From Magnolia sinica (taxonomy: Eukaryota; Streptophyta; Magnoliopsida; Magnoliales; Magnoliaceae), in the NCBI RefSeq assembly GCF_029962835.1, contig NC_080582.1:16624032-16688031 (forward strand): 64,000 bases of DNA, read 5' to 3'. The translations under genes were made by a program, and so were the position numbers. Every line of letters begins with the position of its first letter. Within the stretch, counting starts at the first letter, position 1. The notes beneath the pieces are model-generated. The model saw nothing but the letters and a program-made list of their open reading frames with translations, was not told the origin of the DNA and ran no database searches. This document shows, in pieces, positions 32,881 to 44,272 of the stretch.

Positions 32881-33045
32881 AAGTCGGGTTGGGTTGGGCT
32901 GCGAGTTGGGTCCTCTTGGGGTCAGCTTGGGCTCAGTTTGACCCCCAACCCGGCCCAACCTGATCGAGTTACACTCCTGATCCTGACACCCTTTTTAGCC
33001 ATGCATCTTGTCCAACGATGTGCTTATGTGTTGTTGCTGTTTTAG

Positions 33046-33570
33046 GAATATATTCGTACAGTCAACTCTTCCAACCATCTGCCGACATTAATTACTTATG
33101 TACCAGTGATCAATGCGACTGTGCAACTTCAGAAGGAACTGTCTGCTCTGCAATCTGAATTGGATCGGATCCAATTCTTACTGAAAATTGCTGATCCGAC
33201 AAGAGAAGCTGCTCGGAGGAGGGATTCAAAAGCCCAGACATCAAAATCTAACCAGCCAGATATTCCTGTTTCCAACGTCACAAAAAAGGTTTTAAGTGGA
33301 GCAAAAGAAAAGCTCTACGCTAGCAAAGCCTGCAAATGGTTCCTCCCATAAATATAAAAGTCTTACCTTAGAAACAAGTAAACCTCCAGAAGGTGATAAA
33401 GATGTTAGTGACGGCATAGAAAGCAAAGTGGCCACATACACGGTCACAAAGCCTATATGGCTTGGTGCTACAGAGGACATGTAAGTGAAAGAGAAGCAAC
33501 ATGTACATGATGAAGCGCCACAAAAAATGTATGAATCTGACGACTTTGTTGACATTTGGGAAAGTGGCAT
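33046..33570 (+). pseudogene. Kanadaptin (FHA-domain protein) gene fragment
   Basis: The frame from 33,106 contains LQKELSALQSELDRIQFLLK and IADPTREAARRRDSKAQ, which match the coiled-coil segment of plant kanadaptin, a nuclear FHA-domain protein linked to RNA processing. After a frameshift near 33,290 a second frame holds ATYTVTKPIWLGATED, another kanadaptin block. TAA at 33,481-33,483 follows, then VKEKQHVHDEAPQ and YESDDFVD continue the match. The FHA domain and the N-terminal half are absent, so this is a non-functional 3' gene fragment. Whether it came by DNA duplication or as a retrocopy is unclear. No A-tail was recognised. Confidence 0.75.
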
Positions 33571-34609
33571 TTGATACTATGGACTGACAACAACAAGAAA
33601 AGATACTTTGATTTCTAACCATCATTCATTCATTCCACAATAAATATAGGTCAACAGTTAAGAAGAAAAAAAAAATTAGCTCCATGATTTAATGTTGAAG
33701 AGAGTATATACTGTTTAATCTTTTATCATGAACAAAATAAAATAATTTACCTTTTACTAAATGATTCTTAAAATGCCCCCAGCAATTTAAAAGCATAAAA
33801 TGAATGCCAAGTGAAGCTTAAAATAGAAGAGAATAAGTATAATTTGAATTGTAAATTGTAAGATATAAATTATAGAATCGTAGGATTCATATAAAGAGGG
33901 ATTCAAGGTGAGATTCAAATAGTTTTGCTTAAGATTCAACTCAAATCCTAAATCGTAAATAGTAGGATTTTGATGACCATGCGCTCGTTTAATATATGTG
34001 ACCAATCACATTGAATTCATGCAGAACAATTGGGCGATGAGCGAACCTCATTGAATGACCGTTATGGTTACTGATGCATAATTTTATCGTGGCCATTGCT
34101 CATTCCAAACTGATCAAAAGATTTCAATGAATTGCTCAGAGTCACAGTCAAATGCATGTTGGATGCACTGGTTGCAGATGTAGTGAAGTGGCTAACCATT
34201 TTGAACCCTTGCAATGATCCTGAGCATCTAAAGGGTACCGTACATTGTAGAGAACAGCTGGTTGAAGTTGTAAGCTTGTGAAAACCGTTATCGCTACTCA
34301 TGGAAGATAAAAAGTGGAGGATTTCATGGTCTATATGCTTCCTTTTGGACCTCTCTATAAACAGCAGCTATGAAAATGGAAGATTGTAAATTCAGATGTT
34401 ATGCATCGGTTGAACCTTTGTATCCATTCTGTGGAATCAGTACAAAATCAATCTGAAATTGAGGGAAACGATTCTAACTACATTTGTTTTCATCTTTCAA
34501 CAATGCCATTTTACAGTTTTTGCATGTGGACTGGAGCATCCGGAGTTAACGGATTTGATCTTAGGTTATTATGCACAATTGAAGTCTGAATGCAAGTGAT
34601 TAGTGTATT
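33571..34609. other. AT-rich intergenic DNA
   Basis: Nothing recognised. It contains short frames without similarity to families I know. Confidence 0.5.
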
Positions 34610-35830
34610 GTCATTTCAAAGCAACTTTCTAGTGTGTTTTCATTCGAGGAGGCCGAGTTCCCTGTTCGGAAAAAGTTCATAGATGTAGGGTTCATGGTTG
34701 ATCTTTCCAAGCCATTGATCTGTAGGCCCCCATCGTGGATGGACGATTGCCCCAAAATCTCCCAAATCAGAAGATCCTAGCCATCAAATCTTTTGCCTTT
34801 CCTCCAGTGAGTGTGGTTTGTTGGTTCATTTCTTTTTAACAACAGGAGGTTAGAGTTGACCAATTGGGAGGATATACTGGGAATGGTTCATCCATGATGG
34901 GGGACGTTAGATCAATGGCTTGGATAGATTAGCCATCGGCCCCACACTTACCAACCAGGTTCGGAAACCAATAGGGAGATTGGCCTCTTTTCATTCTAAT
35001 GTTGGTGTAAACAATAATACGATAGGGATTTGATTCTTTAGTGCAGATACCGAGATTGAAGGCTCTTGCTACTGGTATGGATGCATCTGGTAATTGTAAC
35101 TGACTTGTGCATTCGGATTCCAGAGGAATGGTTCCTTCCACATAATGGGATGAAAGTAAGTCCTGCCTGTTTCCATTGCAATCCTCAATTTGGATGGCAG
35201 ACGGTCACCATCTTTTCGGTGCATCTAAGATTGGCCCTTGGCCATTTATAGGTCTTTGTAGTGACAAATCTCATTATCGGGAATTTCTTCTCTCTAGAAT
35301 TTCTCAGGATATTGATTGAAAATCTTGCTAAAATTGAAATTTCTCTTATAAATTAATAAATATTTTAGGATTTTAATAATGACTAATTAGGTTCGTCCTT
35401 TTTGAGAAGGAAAAGTACCGAAGTACCCTATTTATTGTTTTTCTTTGGAAAGTAATGAAGTCATAAAAAAAAAAGCGGGCCGCCCCACATAGTTTGTGTA
35501 TAACATTAGCATGCCAAACATATTCAGCCAAACATAATGATCACAAGGACCAACAATATTTTTTAATTGAATCACTAGTGGGCTGTGATTATATTTTGAT
35601 GATTTTAAGTGGTGTATATTATTTTTTAGGTGTGCCTCATCCTCCTCTTAGATTGACGAAATTTTTGGTACTTTTCAACACTATAGGAGATTACATCTAT
35701 TGGACGGCTTGGATATCATAAAAATATGTAATGGGCCCCAAGAATTTCTACTATACTAGTTTCTAAAGAAACAAGTGCATGGTGGGCATTATGGTAATTT
35801 CAGTGCTCTATTTGTGTGGAATTTTGTGGT
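34610..35830. repeat. Older third copy of the DNA at 21,235-22,720
   Basis: Collinear but diverged: 'gatgtagggttcatggttga' against 'gatgtggggtttatggttga', 'gaggaatggttcct', 'tttggatggca', 'gcatctaagattgg' and 'gccatttata' occur in the same order. Copies A and B are far more alike to each other than to this one, so it records an earlier duplication of the NLR neighbourhood. Confidence 0.75.
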
Positions 35831-36156
35831 AAAAATCGCTAAATAAAACGAGAGATGTCAACATCAAACGATTGCCAAAAGTAGAAAAGACTCGCCGGTT
35901 AAGACTGCAAATCGGATATGTGATGGGACCCAATATTCAGGCTTACCTCAACTCAGCGTACAGATTTTCTCATGACCTAACCCGAACTTTTATCCAACAA
36001 TGCCTATTTCTCTGGATTTGATAAACATGATTAAGAGAATGATATAAAGAATTAAGGATCCCCATCATGGAACAATTGAGTGGACCAGTCGGGATTGGGA
36101 TGATCCTGGCCCAAGTTTCAGCCTTATCCATGGTTGGCTAAGGTCATAAGCATATG

Positions 36157-36157
<1 letters not shown>

Positions 36158-36190
<33 letters not shown>
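36158..36190. repeat. (CT)n microsatellite at the start of copy B
   Basis: A pure CT run of about 33 bases at the left limit of visible similarity with copy A. Confidence 0.95.
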
Positions 36191-36195
<5 letters not shown>

Positions 36196-36586
36196 ATAGA
36201 AAATTACATCTAAATTAGGGAACATAACTGAAACCTGAAAAACCCAACCAATTCATGCAAAGCAGAAAGGCCCCATAACAAAAATCATCTAACACCTCTG
36301 CGAGGAAAATAAAAGAAATAAATTAATTAATTAAGTGTCCTTACTGCTGCAAGCATGATTTACAAAACAAATCCAGTACTTGTTTAAATTTTCGAAATTC
36401 ATGCTAAAGAGTAACACATCCAATTTGTTCATGAAATTCATAATTCGAAGCCACTACGACTAAGTCACCTAAGTCCTATGGAACACCCTCTTTCTACCAC
36501 AGCATCGCACAAATAAAAGAGAATTACAATAGTTCAATAAGAGAATAATAACATAATAAACAGATCCTAGTTGAAGCAGAAAAGAA

Positions 36587-39399
36587 TCACTTGGTTGACG
36601 GACACCATTCTTTGAAACGGATGTTGTGTGGCTTGACACTACCTTCCCATTTTATGCTTTCCCACCATTTCAGCTCACCTTCAATCTTGACTTCTGCTGC
36701 AGAAGCATTTGTGTTATGGAGAGGAAGCTTCTCCAGCAGCGGGCATCCTCGAATCTTCAACTTCTTCAGCATCGGCAAGTGCCCACCACAAATGCTTTTC
36801 AGTTTGCGTAGCTCCCAAAGACATAAATCAACTAGCTGTGGAAATGCATTTTGCCCTTCCAGGCGGTCTTCTTCAAAGACCTTCTCCAGTCTACAGCAAA
36901 ATTTTATTTCTAGTAATTTGAGATTCTGTCACCGAATGCTCGAAGAGAAGAAGTTCACGAGCTTCGGGCAACATTCCAAATATATATTCTTTAGGCATGC
37001 GAAGCTCCCTCTTCCCAACTGCCACCGACACACTGTTCTTAATTTGGCAAGATCGGACACCCTTAGATTTTCTAAACAAACTGCTGCATCAATGTCTGCC
37101 ATTCTTCCAACGAACAGAATCTCCAGTTGATGGCATTTCTCAATCCAACATTCTTTAAGGTTGTCCATCTCCATGCCAAGATTGGACAGTGCCTTAATGA
37201 ACGCATTGCCATACAAATGAAAGAATTCTGTCACTGAGAGAACCCCTCTAACACCGTCTAGGGAATTCTTACCACCACAAACCTCCAGTTTTCTTTCATA
37301 ACTCAAAGACTGCTCAAATCGAGTATAAATACGCTGGTAGAAAAATCGGTTTCTTTTAAAATCACGATATCTATCCTTGCGCCCTCCCTCGCAGGGACAA
37401 ACCAAGAAATGGAATTTTTGAAAGCAGGATTTCCACAGTTTCGAGCTTTCAGCCAAAGACTCAAAAACACTTGCATCACCGACAGAGATGTGACGACTGC
37501 TGCTGTCTTGGAGCTGCTCATGCAGCAAGTTCAAGCCACATCGATCCCAATTCAAGTTTTCTGGAAGCCGATTTATATTTCTCCAGTCAACCGTCTTGAG
37601 ATGCTCCATTCCCAACAGGTCCAGGCACCGCAAGCTAGTCAGATTGAAAATTTCGTGTGGGAGCTCTTCCATTTTCGTGCCTGAAAGATGAAGTGCCTCA
37701 AGTTTTGAATGTTTATTTGGGCTGACCAGTTTCACTAGAGAGCGACAACCCTTGAGTGAGAGCCGGCTGAGGTTGCAGGCACCTGAGATGTTGAGACGTC
37801 GGAGACTTTGCATGTTATGGAAGGATACCTCCACCATCTTCGTCAAGGGAGTTTGATGGAGATCGAGGATCTCAAGCTTCTGCATATCCTTTAAGAATGC
37901 AGGAAGAACCTCTAGCTTGCAGCAGCTTTGAAGCTTCAACAACCGTAATTCGCATAGGCAGGACATGGACGAGGGCAGGGAAGTGATGCTTGTGGAAGAA
38001 AGGTCGAGGACTCGGAGTTTGGTTATGTTCTGGAAAAAACCGTCTGGGATTTCTTGCAAGCGATCATTATTGTTGAGCAACAATGTCGAGAGAAGAGGGC
38101 AATTTGGAGAGCGGAATGGGAGTGTTTCTACCTGATTATTGGATAATGAATCCATTGGCATGATTCTTCCCTATTTAAGCTGTACTTCACTGGGAACGTC
38201 TGAGAACCAATCACTTCCATTAGCTGGGAATTCATATCCACATGATATTGTCCTCCTGAAGATCCCTCCATTGTATATTGCTCTTGTAGCCAATCCATAA
38301 ATTCCCCTTCCAAAGACGTTCTCGACAGGTATGATTCATAATATTCAACCCACCTATTTAGATAGGAGTGTAGCCAATTTGGGTTTGATGACACCAGGGC
38401 CAATAGCACCATGCACCTCTCTGCGAGCTCTTTGAGCAGTACATTCCCCATTCTCTTGAAAGCCGCTTCTTTATTCTCTTCCTCATTGAAGAATCCATCT
38501 AAAAAGCCCACCGACCTCCAATACTCTTCTATCAAGGAATCTGCATCGATGGAGCCTCCATTTCGACAGAGCAAGGAGACGTAAGAGAAGCATTTGAAGA
38601 CCATGTCTCTGGTTATTGAGAAACCAATGCTGGTAGAAACATCCGCTGCCTCTTCCTGTAAAAAATCCCAGGCGTCTTCTTTAGACCACTCCCCCACCCT
38701 GATGTTTACTTGGGCTTTCATTTTGTTACAGACTTCCTGGGATTGAGTTGTGATCACCACTTTGCTGTCGATGGTGAAAGCAGGGGCCGTGATTGGAACT
38801 CCCATCTCTTCCAAGTTGATGCTTTCCCAAACATCTTCTAAGACGAGGAGGAACCTCTGGCCGCTTAGCTTAGCCGAGATTTGTTTAGCAGCTGCGGAGA
38901 AGTCCATGGACTTTGGGATATCCAATGCCTCCTTCATTCCCATCTGTACCTCCATTAAACGATTCCTTCTCCCCTTTTCATCCATCGCCTTTAAAAGCAA
39001 CATTCGCGGATCAGATAAACCTTTCTTCAATTCTTCTCTGATTCTCGCCTGCATCTTCTCAGCAAGACTCTCGACTCCCGGTGCTCTTACTCGTATGATC
39101 ACATCAAACAGATGGCTAGATTCTTTGGATTCATCCATCACCGCTGCAACCACCTGTCTCATGATCCGTGACTTCCCCACACCCTGCCATCCCCAAACTG
39201 AGAACACTTAAATATTGACATCTCTCAAACAGTCCCATATCTGTTGCCTCATGTGTCGTGACCAAGCACTCACAACCTCTCCTCCTTGTCTGAGCCGTCG
39301 ATCATCACCATCCCTGGAAGCTGCCGTCTCCTCCGCACGATCACTTTCTGCAAAATGGAATTCCTTGTTTGGTAATAAGGGTGGAAATGATGAGAGCAT
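36587..39399 (-). pseudogene. NLR4: broken NB-LRR gene, partner of NLR1
   Basis: Collinear with NLR1 throughout. Three lesions are visible against NLR1. A TCA-to-TAA change at 39,208-39,210 stops the frame just before the P-loop. One base is missing near 38,150, at the ARC2-LRR junction. A TGA at 36,929-36,931 lies in the C-terminal LRRs. The segments between are long and open (359 and 410 codons), so the breaks look recent. Like NLR1 it has ACG where NLR3 and NLR5 have their ATG. It keeps GWQGVGKS, LLVLEDVW, VITTQS and YHVDMN, and lacks GLPL. Confidence 0.9.
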
Positions 39400-39447
39400 G
39401 GGCCAGGCACGTTCTGCGCCCTATCAATTTATTGATGTCTGAAAATT

Positions 39448-39575
39448 ACGTGGGCCCACAACGATGTATTTCTTACATCCATATACCTCATGTTTCGGCC
39501 CATGCTCTGAAATTATCTATAAATATTGATGAACAGTGTGGATTTAATACAAAAAAAATCATAGTGGGAATTGGA
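39448..39575. repeat. P1 repeat with internal deletion, copy B
   Basis: Counterpart of 3,388-3,645. The left end 'gtgggcccacaacgatgtat' is joined directly to the right half ('cctcatgtttcggcccatg'). Confidence 0.75.
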
Positions 39576-39829
39576 GAAGTCAACATATGAATTATCTGCA
39601 ACGGGTAAAAGAAGGGTGGTGGGAACTTGAGTTATCGAGTACAATTTAAAAAGGATTTTTTATGGAGGTGGATTGCGTGGTGACCCTAGAAGGATTTGAT
39701 TGGGCCACGTGTGCTGTTAGATATAGGTGGGCCGGTGACCCATGTGGAAGGATTTGATTGGGCCATGTGTGCTGTCAGAGGTAGGTTGGCCATGATGTTT
39801 ATGTGAAATTTACTCTGAATATGTGATTG

Positions 39830-41705
39830 GAAACAATGTATAAGGACAACACTCACCATCCAAAATGTTTCCCTTGGTGTGGCTCACCTGAATTGTGGAT
39901 GGACTTTAATTTTGGGCCACGGGGTCAAATTTTGGTGTGGCATCTAACGGTTGAAGTGGATTTCATATAATCATCATCGTGGATGGTGAACAATGTAAAG
40001 ATCAAGGTCATGAGGGTCTCTATCCACGGAGAGAGAGGATCCTGCTCAATTTTGGTCTCGAGTCCTAAAATGATCTCAAATAATGGATGGACGGGGTGGA
40101 TTTCTCACAAACATCAAGGCGGGCCCCACCAAGAGTAACATGAAATGATGTGGAGAGTGCGGATTGTATGTGTTGAAGATAGTAAAATTCAGTGCGGCCG
40201 CTTCTGATTGATCCACGTCATCACTGGATTTCTCTCTACCCATAGATTGCGTGATACACAAGGTGACTTTTAACGTCCACAATGATTTATGTTATAGATC
40301 CAAACAGATTATCAATTTTTACAGATCATTCTAAAGGATAAGCCATAAAACAAGGCACATCCAAAGCTAAAGTAGACCACAACATAAAAAATAGTGGGGA
40401 TTAAACCACCACCGTTAAAACCTTCCTAGGGTACATTGTTAGGTTTTTTTTCCATCTAACTTCTTCGTAAGATAACATATACATGGATAGAGGGGAAAAA
40501 CAAAAAATACTAACTTGATTAGAGTTTTTGGTGGCCCAAAGAAATTTTCAACAGTAAGCGTACAATTCTCACTATTTCTATAGTGTGGCCACTTGAGCTT
40601 TGATCTACATCATTTTCTGTCTAATCCCATAAAATGGTACGGAAAATGAATAGACGGTTTGGATCTAATACTTCCCATCTTCTTCTCTGCACTTGGAATG
40701 TGCTGCACCACGGGAGCTGATTAGGTGAGACCCGGGCTAAACCTAGACACTGCGGTAGTTATGGTGCTCACCTTGACTTGTTTATTTTGTATGCACTCCT
40801 TTCATCCATTTTTCCAGATAATTCTAAGGTATTATAGAAACAAGAAAGTAGATCCAATTATCAGGTGGACCATATCATAATAAACAGCGGTGATTAATGA
40901 TTAATAAGCCACAAAAGTTTTATGTCAAGCATATATTTGGTTTACCTCTTCATCCAGGCTTATGTGAACTCATCAACAGATTGATGGAAAATAAAACAAA
41001 CGGGAACATTAAGTTGAGCCCTAAGAAGTTTTTAATGGTAACGTCTCAATTACCATTGTTTCCTAGAATATAATCCACCGGGTTATTGGATCTTCTTAAA
41101 TTTTGGCATCATGATCTAAAATGATCCAAAAAACGGACGGACAGAGTAGATAGAGAATACACAAATCAAGGTGGGCTCCGTGTTAAGGCTGCACCGTCTT
41201 GGGTGAAGCCCAGTCTCACCTAATCATCTTGCGTGCACCACGTAGTAAGCCATCGAATTTCTTGGAGTGTGAAATTTATGCAGGCCATGCTATGATATAT
41301 TTCTTAGATCCACAGTCCGTCCATTTTTTTCAGATCATTCTAAAATATGAATCCAAAAACATTGAAAATTCAAAGCTAAAGTGGACCACCCCACTGAAGA
41401 CAGTAAGAATTCATGCTACTGTTGAAAACTGATTGGGGCCACAGAGCCTTCTAATCAAGTTGATATTTGTATTTTAACTTCATGCAGATATGTGTGATCT
41501 TATGAACATGTCAGATGGAAAATAAACCTCACAATGGGCCTTAGGAATGTTTCAACGGTAATTTGTTTAATCTCCACTATTTTCTATGGGGTTATTTACT
41601 TCATCTTTGGACGTACCTCATTTTAGGATTATGCTCTATATTTATCTGAAAATATTGATGGACAGTATAGATCTAGCACAAAAATCATGATGGGACCCAG
41701 AAAAA
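39830..41705. repeat. Cluster of four P1 repeats, copy B
   Basis: Counterpart of 4,795-6,690 with the same four units and order. No gene. Confidence 0.7.
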
Positions 41706-41867
41706 ATTCCACACACTTCAAGAATTGTGTTGTGTAATGAGATAGAAATCAGTCGTATCTCGTTAGCTGAGTGACTGAGTCATCAGAAATATCGTGGAGG
41801 AATGAAAAGCAACAGCTACCACTGGAAATTTTTGTGCCTTAAACACAGACGATCCACACTCTGCAAC

Positions 41868-42089
41868 TTATCCCACTTCCGACACCTTCCAAAAATGGTT
41901 TACAGTGAAAAGATAGAAAAACCAATAGATGTAGATACCTGGTATTTGCCTCCTCTTATGTCCTGCGTTCACAATCTCTCCTCTTCTTCTAAGCTGTCCA
42001 TCATCTACCATTACCTCGGCAGGATATATTTCTGCAAAATTCGAATTCCTTGTTTTGTAAGATTGGAAATGAGTGCATGGGCTAAACAT
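41868..42089 (-). pseudogene. Relic of an NLR 5' end, copy B
   Basis: Counterpart of the relic at 6,841-7,050. It keeps NSNFAEIYPAEVMVDDGQLR and the TTTTGCAG motif. The first codons are altered by small indels. No NB or LRR sequence follows. Confidence 0.72.
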
Positions 42090-42234
42090 GGAATAGTCAT
42101 TTTAGACGGACCCATCGGGACCAAACTTCATATGTAGCCGTTATCTCACCAATATATATTTCTAGACTTGAAGGGCCTGTTTGAATATCACCTACACCTA
42201 ACAAGTAACCCTTTTTATTATTATTATTATTTGT

Positions 42235-42238
<4 letters not shown>

Positions 42239-42277
<39 letters not shown>
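42239..42277. repeat. (AT)n microsatellite, expanded in copy B
   Basis: About 39 bases of pure AT against fewer than ten in copy A (7,204-7,212). Confidence 0.95.
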
Positions 42278-42280
<3 letters not shown>

Positions 42281-42459
42281 CTTTTAGCAAATAAAAAATT
42301 TATTTTTGGAAGTTAGTTTGATTAGCACTATTAGATTTTCTTTTTCTTGATTAGCACTATTAGATTTTCTTAATTTTTTTATTTTTTTTTTTTTTTTCGG
42401 AAGTTTCTCTACTTTTCTACTCCCCTTCTCCCGGCACAGATTTGGTGGATCCCTAACTG

Positions 42460-42700
42460 TGGAGCCCACTATGGTGATGCGTGAGCCTTACATCCACAGC
42501 GTCCATCCAATTTTACACATCACTTTAGAGCAAGATCCAAAAAATGAAGCATATCCAAATCTCTAGTGGACCACACCACAGGAAATAGTGGTGATTGATC
42601 GTTAAAAACTTCTTCTCGACCACGAAAGTTTTGGATCAAGCTGATATTTTTGTGGTCCCTTCGTTCATGTCTTTGTAACCTCATCAAGAGGTGGGCCACA
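42460..42700. repeat. P1 repeat, partial, copy B
   Basis: Counterpart of 7,378-7,700, shortened at its right side by about 35 bases. Confidence 0.7.
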
Positions 42701-42991
42701 CAGTAAGGGATCCAAGGACCTATTCTCTAGAATTGGACACTCCGCATAAAAGGTGGCCGCGTATGATGGACAACCCATATAAAAAATGAGGCCCACATGA
42801 TGGATGATCCACATCAAAGATGGGCTTCATGTGATGGATAATTAACATTGATGGTGGGCTCACATGATAGATGACTTATATCAAATTGGGCTCCACATAA
42901 TGGGCATCCCACATCAAAGGTCAGCCTCTAATGATTAATGGTTTATATCCAAGGTAGGGCCCGCATGATGGACGACCCACATCAAAGGTAG
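42700..42991. repeat. Minisatellite, left part, copy B
   Basis: The same 'cacatgatggatga' array as 7,640-7,953. It resumes after the LTR at 43,649-43,940, where one extra unit ('ggacaacggatagagg' region) is present relative to copy A. Confidence 0.75.
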
Positions 42992-42996
42992 GGCCC

Positions 42997-43643
42997 TGAC
43001 GCAGGGATGAACATGATGAGGTCGATCCACGAAGCCTCTCTGGACTCCTCACATAGACTTCTCGAATCCACGACGAAAAAAAAAAAAAAAATAGAAATAA
43101 TATTCTAGAAAATTTGTAAATTGATTAATGATTGAATAAATGAATTTACATCCTTTAAATAGGGATACTAAGCCATGGAAGAAGTTTCGGAATTAAACTA
43201 TAGCTAAAACTCCTAGAAATCGCGAGTTACTATAAATAGTAAACTTACTATTTATAGACAGTCGTAATTCCTACTAGTGCGCATGGTTTTCAGCCAAAAA
43301 TAGTAAATAGTAAGTGTTCTATTTGGCTTCAGCATGTTGTTCTTCTAATTATTCTAAGCACTTTTAATGTTGGGCGCAACTCGCAGATCCCAACGGATGA
43401 AGAGTTATAATCAAACTAAAACTTATTATAAAAAATGAAATTAAATTAGGAATTTGACTGACGATGTGATGGTATTTCACAAATTCGGCTTGGGGAAAAT
43501 CATATATGGTATATCTGATAGCTCATTGCAGTTTGTGAGATACGTATGTTTGAAGTTCTGACAGTCCGGATCACCTCCATCTCTGATCGGGCCTTTTCTA
43601 GTCCATCTTGGCCATGAAACTATCCACGACCCGCTCTGCATCA
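42997..43643. mobile_element. Solo LTR (family LTR-s), copy B
   Basis: Fossil solo LTR of 647 bases, TGACGCAG to CTGCATCA, flanked by GGCCC (42,992-42,996 and 43,644-43,648). Same insertion as 7,959-8,609, inherited through the segmental duplication. Confidence 0.85.
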
Positions 43644-43648
43644 GGCCC

Positions 43649-44272
43649 ACACTATAAGGTGGGATCCACATGATGGACAACGGATAGAGGACCACATGAT
43701 GGATAATAACATTGATTATAAGCCCCACATGATGGATGACCCATATCAAGGTGGGCCACATGAGGACAATTCACATCGAAGATCTGCCCCTAGCTAGTGA
43801 TGAATGACCAACGTTTAAGGCAAGTCCCACATAATGGACAGCCCATTTTGAAGTTGGGCCTGCATGATGAATGGTCCACATTAAGGTGGCCAGGCATGAT
43901 GGACGACCCACATCCAAGGTGGGCCTCACATGCTGGGTAACCGATATCAAAGGGGGAGCAGATTAGGTGAGACCCCATATCCACTAAGGTGGGTGGGACT
44001 CCTATGGTATCGACTGTCATCCACCGTCCGTCCATATTGAAAGCTCATTTTAGGGCATGATAAAAAAATGATGCAGTTCCAAATCCAAGATGATCTACAT
44101 CCAATAATTTCTTTCTAAAATTCATAATTCGAAGCCACTAAGACTAAATCAAAGTTCAATGGAACAACCTCTTCTTTCTAGCACATAGTAACCCAAATAA
44201 AAGAGAATTACAGTAGTAGTTCAGGAAGAGAAGAATAACACAGCAAACAGGGACAGTTTAAACAGAGAAGAA
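43649..44272. other. Minisatellite remainder and 3' flank of NLR5
   Basis: 43,649-43,940 is the right part of the minisatellite. From about 44,090 it is the shared NLR downstream block. Confidence 0.6.

Noticed and set aside
36591-37130. Long plus-strand open frame of 179 codons opposite NLR4, with similar ones opposite NLR1, NLR2 and NLR5
   Set aside because: They run antisense to the LRR coding sequence, appear in every paralogue because the DNA is shared, and have no independent similarity.
42284-42469. Lys-rich minus-strand frame
   Set aside because: Made by poly-T/poly-A tracts and not similar in copy A.
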